NCBI RefSeq assembly: GCF_030269925.1
Contig: NC_085123.1
Span: 1,984,001 to 2,048,000, forward strand
Length of the DNA stretch: 64,000 nucleotides
From: Bombyx mori
Lineage: Eukaryota > Arthropoda > Insecta > Lepidoptera > Bombycidae
Reading direction: 5' to 3'
Below are positions 61,690 through 64,000 of the stretch, in pieces. Position 1 is the stretch's first letter; every line of letters starts with the position of its first letter. The notes under the pieces are model-generated. The model saw only the letters and a list, made by a program, of their open reading frames with translations. It was not told the origin of the DNA and made no database searches. The position numbers were made by a program, and so were the translations under genes.

Positions 61690-62012
61690 TTTTTTTTTTT
61701 CCTACCTGAGCTGGTAGCCTTGAGAGGCTATTCCAGCGTAACCCTAACTAGTAGATGAGCTCACGGGGCTCAAACCTGATGACGTTGCTAACACGAACCC
61801 TAGCAAGAGCCGTGCTTCCCAGAATCTACCACCGGATCGGAAACGCGACCCACTGAGAAGATCCGGCGAGAAACTCAGTGGGCTGTGTCTGAGAGTTAAT
61901 TTACTCGTCGAGCCCTTCCTCGCAAGCGACGGGTTTGACGAGAACGGTGACCGGTGCTTGAAGTACCTAGAAGCACCGTTAGTGGATCGGGAGGATCCGA
62001 GATGACGTGTAA
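61690..62012 (-). mobile_element. Jockey-like LINE (subfamily B), 3' end only
   Basis: Poly(T) at 61690, 3'UTR (CCTACCTGAGCTGGTAGCCT; CGGGGCTCAAACCTGATGAC) and the last about 40 codons. Flanked by AGGTTTCGC (61681-61689 and 62013-62021), a target duplication within repeat E. Confidence 0.88.
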
Positions 62013-62332
62013 AGGTTTCGCAACAACCCACGTTCATTCGGTAACGTGCGAACTTATTGTGATACACTTCGTTCACGGTTGGTTACATAATATACTTACA
62101 TAGTGTATTGCGCAAACGAACGCTCTGAGATCGTGGTCAATGAATGATAAAAAAATATGGTATTTTTTGTACGCTATTACAAAGTTAAGTCGTACACTGT
62201 GTGCATTACTAATTTGTGCGTTATTACAAAATTAAGTCGTAGACTGTGTGGATTACTAATAAAAATCTTACGTTACGGACGTTTTTTCCCGGTTAGGGTA
62301 CCCCTCCGCATCGTCCCATAAGAAACTACGTT
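62013..62332 (+). repeat. Dispersed repeat family E, 3' part
   Basis: AGGTTTCGCAACAACCCACG to CGTCCCATAAGAAACTACG, including the doubled unit with AAGTCGTACACTGTGTGC. Repeat F follows immediately. Confidence 0.75.
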
Positions 62333-62338
62333 CCAATC

Positions 62339-62640
62339 TTATACCTTTAAACGAGCAATTCTTGTATATATATAATCTGAATCTCGGAAACGGCTCCAAC
62401 GATTTTCATAAAATTTAGTAAACAGGGGATTTCGGAGGCGATAAATCAATCTAGCTTCGATTTATTTTCAGAAAATGTTGTTTTATTCGTGTTTTCAATA
62501 ATCAACTCTTCCCGACATATATTGGCGAATAATAATACTATTTTTTTTAATTGAGGGCAACTAACCGCTTTAAAGACACAACAAGATGGCGTTATAAAAA
62601 AAACCGGTCATCATCTAGTAATAAACAAAACGTGTAAAAT
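62339..62640 (+). repeat. Dispersed repeat family F, uninterrupted copy
   Basis: TTATACCTTTAAACGAGCAA through AGATGGCGTTATAAAAAAAA; serves as the empty-site reference for the maT insertion at 59406. Confidence 0.75.
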
Positions 62641-63014
62641 ATATGTTTACTTAAACCGATGTTTTCTTGAAGTGATCACGAGTTGCAAGACTAATCGAAA
62701 TCACAAGCTTAATTGATTTTGGCGGGCAAATTTTACCGAAGCGAGTTATGATTATTAAATTAAATACGGATTACGCCCTTTAGTCTAGTATTGCATGCTA
62801 AATCAAATCATTTTTCATATATTTCGTATCCCAAAGTAAAGTTTTCATCTGTAGATTTCCGAAAAATTATTTCCTGAGAGGTATTTCTTTGCGAATAAAA
62901 TCAGCGACACAGTTAAACGTACACACACACACAAACGGACACACAGAGTGTCCAATACACTTTATCTACTGATATGATACTTATCTATGATTGTGACACA
63001 GAGTGTGTGGAATC
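62641..63014. other. Unassigned AT-rich stretch
   Basis: A short (AC)n tract at about 62920-62945. Nothing else recognised. Confidence 0.4.
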
Positions 63015-63215
63015 TCATTTTTTTTATAAAGGAAGGATTAGCAGTGGCGCGAAGGTCTCTCCAGTATCACCAGGACAGATGAGGAGCATGGTCTCAGCCA
63101 AGAGGGGTGGGATTTGCTAACAGCTACCAGAGTGCTTCCAAAGGATACCTAACAACTCAAGGGCAGCTAATTCGCGAATGAATCTACTACCGCATCGGTA
63201 TCGTTAGCCGCTGAA
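63015..63215 (-). mobile_element. Jockey-like LINE 3'UTR, diverged
   Basis: TTTTTTTTATAAAGGAAGGA then CACCAGGACAGATGAGGAGC and CTAACAACTCAAGGGCAGCT, the reverse complement of the 3'UTR at 33600-33800. Confidence 0.7.
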
Positions 63216-63269
63216 GAGTGTGCTTATTGCCAGCTTTTTAACGTTAGCGTAAAAGTCAACTCAAATTTG

Positions 63270-63655
63270 TATGGGCTCCAGTAAACACATCCATAGACAT
63301 CTACATCCGTAAATGCGCCACCCAACTTGAGATATAAGTTCTAAGGTCTCAGTATTGTTACAACGGCTGCCCCACCCTTCAGACCGAAACGCATTACTGC
63401 TTCGCGGCAGAAATAGGCAGGGTGGTGGTACCTACCCGCGCGGACTCTCAAAAGGTCCTACCACCAGTAATTACGCAAATTATAATTTTGATTTTTAATA
63501 CACGATGTTACTATTCCTTCACCTTGGAAGTCAATCGTGAACAATGTTGAGTACGTATTTCATTAGAAAAATTGGTACCCGTCTGAGATTCGAACACCGG
63601 TGCATCGCTCAACACGAATGCACCGGACATCTTATCCTTTAGCCTACGATGACTT
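63270..63655 (-). repeat. Bm1-like SINE, 3' end lost
   Basis: From GGGCTCCAGTAAACACATCC through body and linker to the tRNA-like head (box B GGTGTTCGAATC, box A GTAGGCTAAAGGATAAG on the minus strand). Confidence 0.85.
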
Positions 63656-63689
63656 CAAAAGTTAATAATTTAAGTTAAGCAATAAAAAA

Positions 63690-64000
63690 AAAGTTTGTCT
63701 ACATTTGCCGCTAGGGGCACTGTTCCGCCCGAGGGACCTGGGCGGGCCCCCCGGCGCGCACTCTGCGTGGCCGGGGGCTCCGTCTGTGGGGGAGTTTTGC
63801 TGGACTTCCACCGGGCGCGTCCGTAGGTGGCGGATAACGGGATCCTCTGGGAACAGTCCCACTCCCAGGGGTATCGTCCGGTCTTTTTCGTTGCAAGGAT
63901 TTCTAGGTGTTAGGTAGGTAGGCTAGGTGTAGGAGTAGGGTAGCCTAGTTAGGCTTTGCAACGAAAGAGATCGGATGACGCGGACCAAAACCAGCAGGGG
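63690..64000 (+). other. GC-rich block, possible 5' end of a LINE running off the window
   Basis: Sharp rise in GC after AT-rich DNA. No stop-free coding frame until ATG 63975 (MTRTKTSRG...), open to the window end. GC-rich 5' leader followed by an ATG is how R1-clade LINEs begin, but nothing here is diagnostic. Confidence 0.25.

Noticed and set aside
63900..63955. GTTAGGTAGGTAGGCTAGG-like sequence as telomeric TTAGG repeats
   Set aside because: Units are irregular (TAGG, TAGGTG, TAGGAG); no run of TTAGG, so it is not a telomere tract.
1..64000. A new defence or biosynthetic gene system
   Set aside because: No cluster of co-oriented genes exists; apart from the receptor cyclase exons, every sizeable recognised protein-coding frame belongs to a transposable element.

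Overview
This is a stretch of animal nuclear DNA, almost certainly from a silkworm (Bombyx mori or the wild B. mandarina). The evidence is a tRNA-derived SINE of about 450 bp (Bm1-like; the name is from memory) present in more than twenty copies on both strands, an R4-clade LINE that matches the silkworm element Dong in structure and in its TAA-repeat target, and DD37D maT-type and DD34D mariner transposons. There is no bacterial-style gene organisation, rRNA, functional tRNA gene or CRISPR array.

The only clear host gene lies on the minus strand and spans at least 41 kb. It encodes the extracellular part of a receptor-type guanylate cyclase (natriuretic-peptide-receptor / Gyc32E-like ligand-binding domain). 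Exons with good splice sites are at 47437-47971 (signal peptide and start of the domain), 45642-45787, 38596-38707, 37192-37386, 14208-14354 and, less surely, 6965-7049. The first four join perfectly in phase. At least one exon is missing or unrecognised between 37192 and 14354, and probably another between 14208 and 7049. The transmembrane, kinase-like and cyclase domains must lie beyond the window start. The introns are packed with transposons.

Layout. 0-7 kb: SINEs, a rearranged LTR element (2097-3196), and a solo LTR (3335-5580) split by an R1-clade LINE. 7-13 kb: a nearly intact Dong LINE (8671-12655) with one premature stop. 13-25 kb: maT fragments, a full-length maT nested in another repeat, R1-like 3' ends, a DUF4817-type transposase relic and a decayed mariner. 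25-34 kb: SINEs, then a full-length jockey-like LINE (28667-33830) with two open frames, an exact 11-bp target duplication and an internal initiator plus DPE. 34-48 kb: the guanylate cyclase N-terminal exons among an inverted repeat pair, a mariner relic, a solo LTR, a second jockey copy and a second R1 copy. 48-64 kb: LINE tails, a Helitron helicase relic, a tandemly duplicated mariner split by a jockey fragment, an internally deleted maT element, and finally a GC-rich block that may be the 5' end of another LINE.

I did not find a new multi-gene system. The most informative objects are the promoter-bearing jockey copy, the one-lesion Dong copy, the dispersed receptor exons, and several nested insertions that give clear relative dates.
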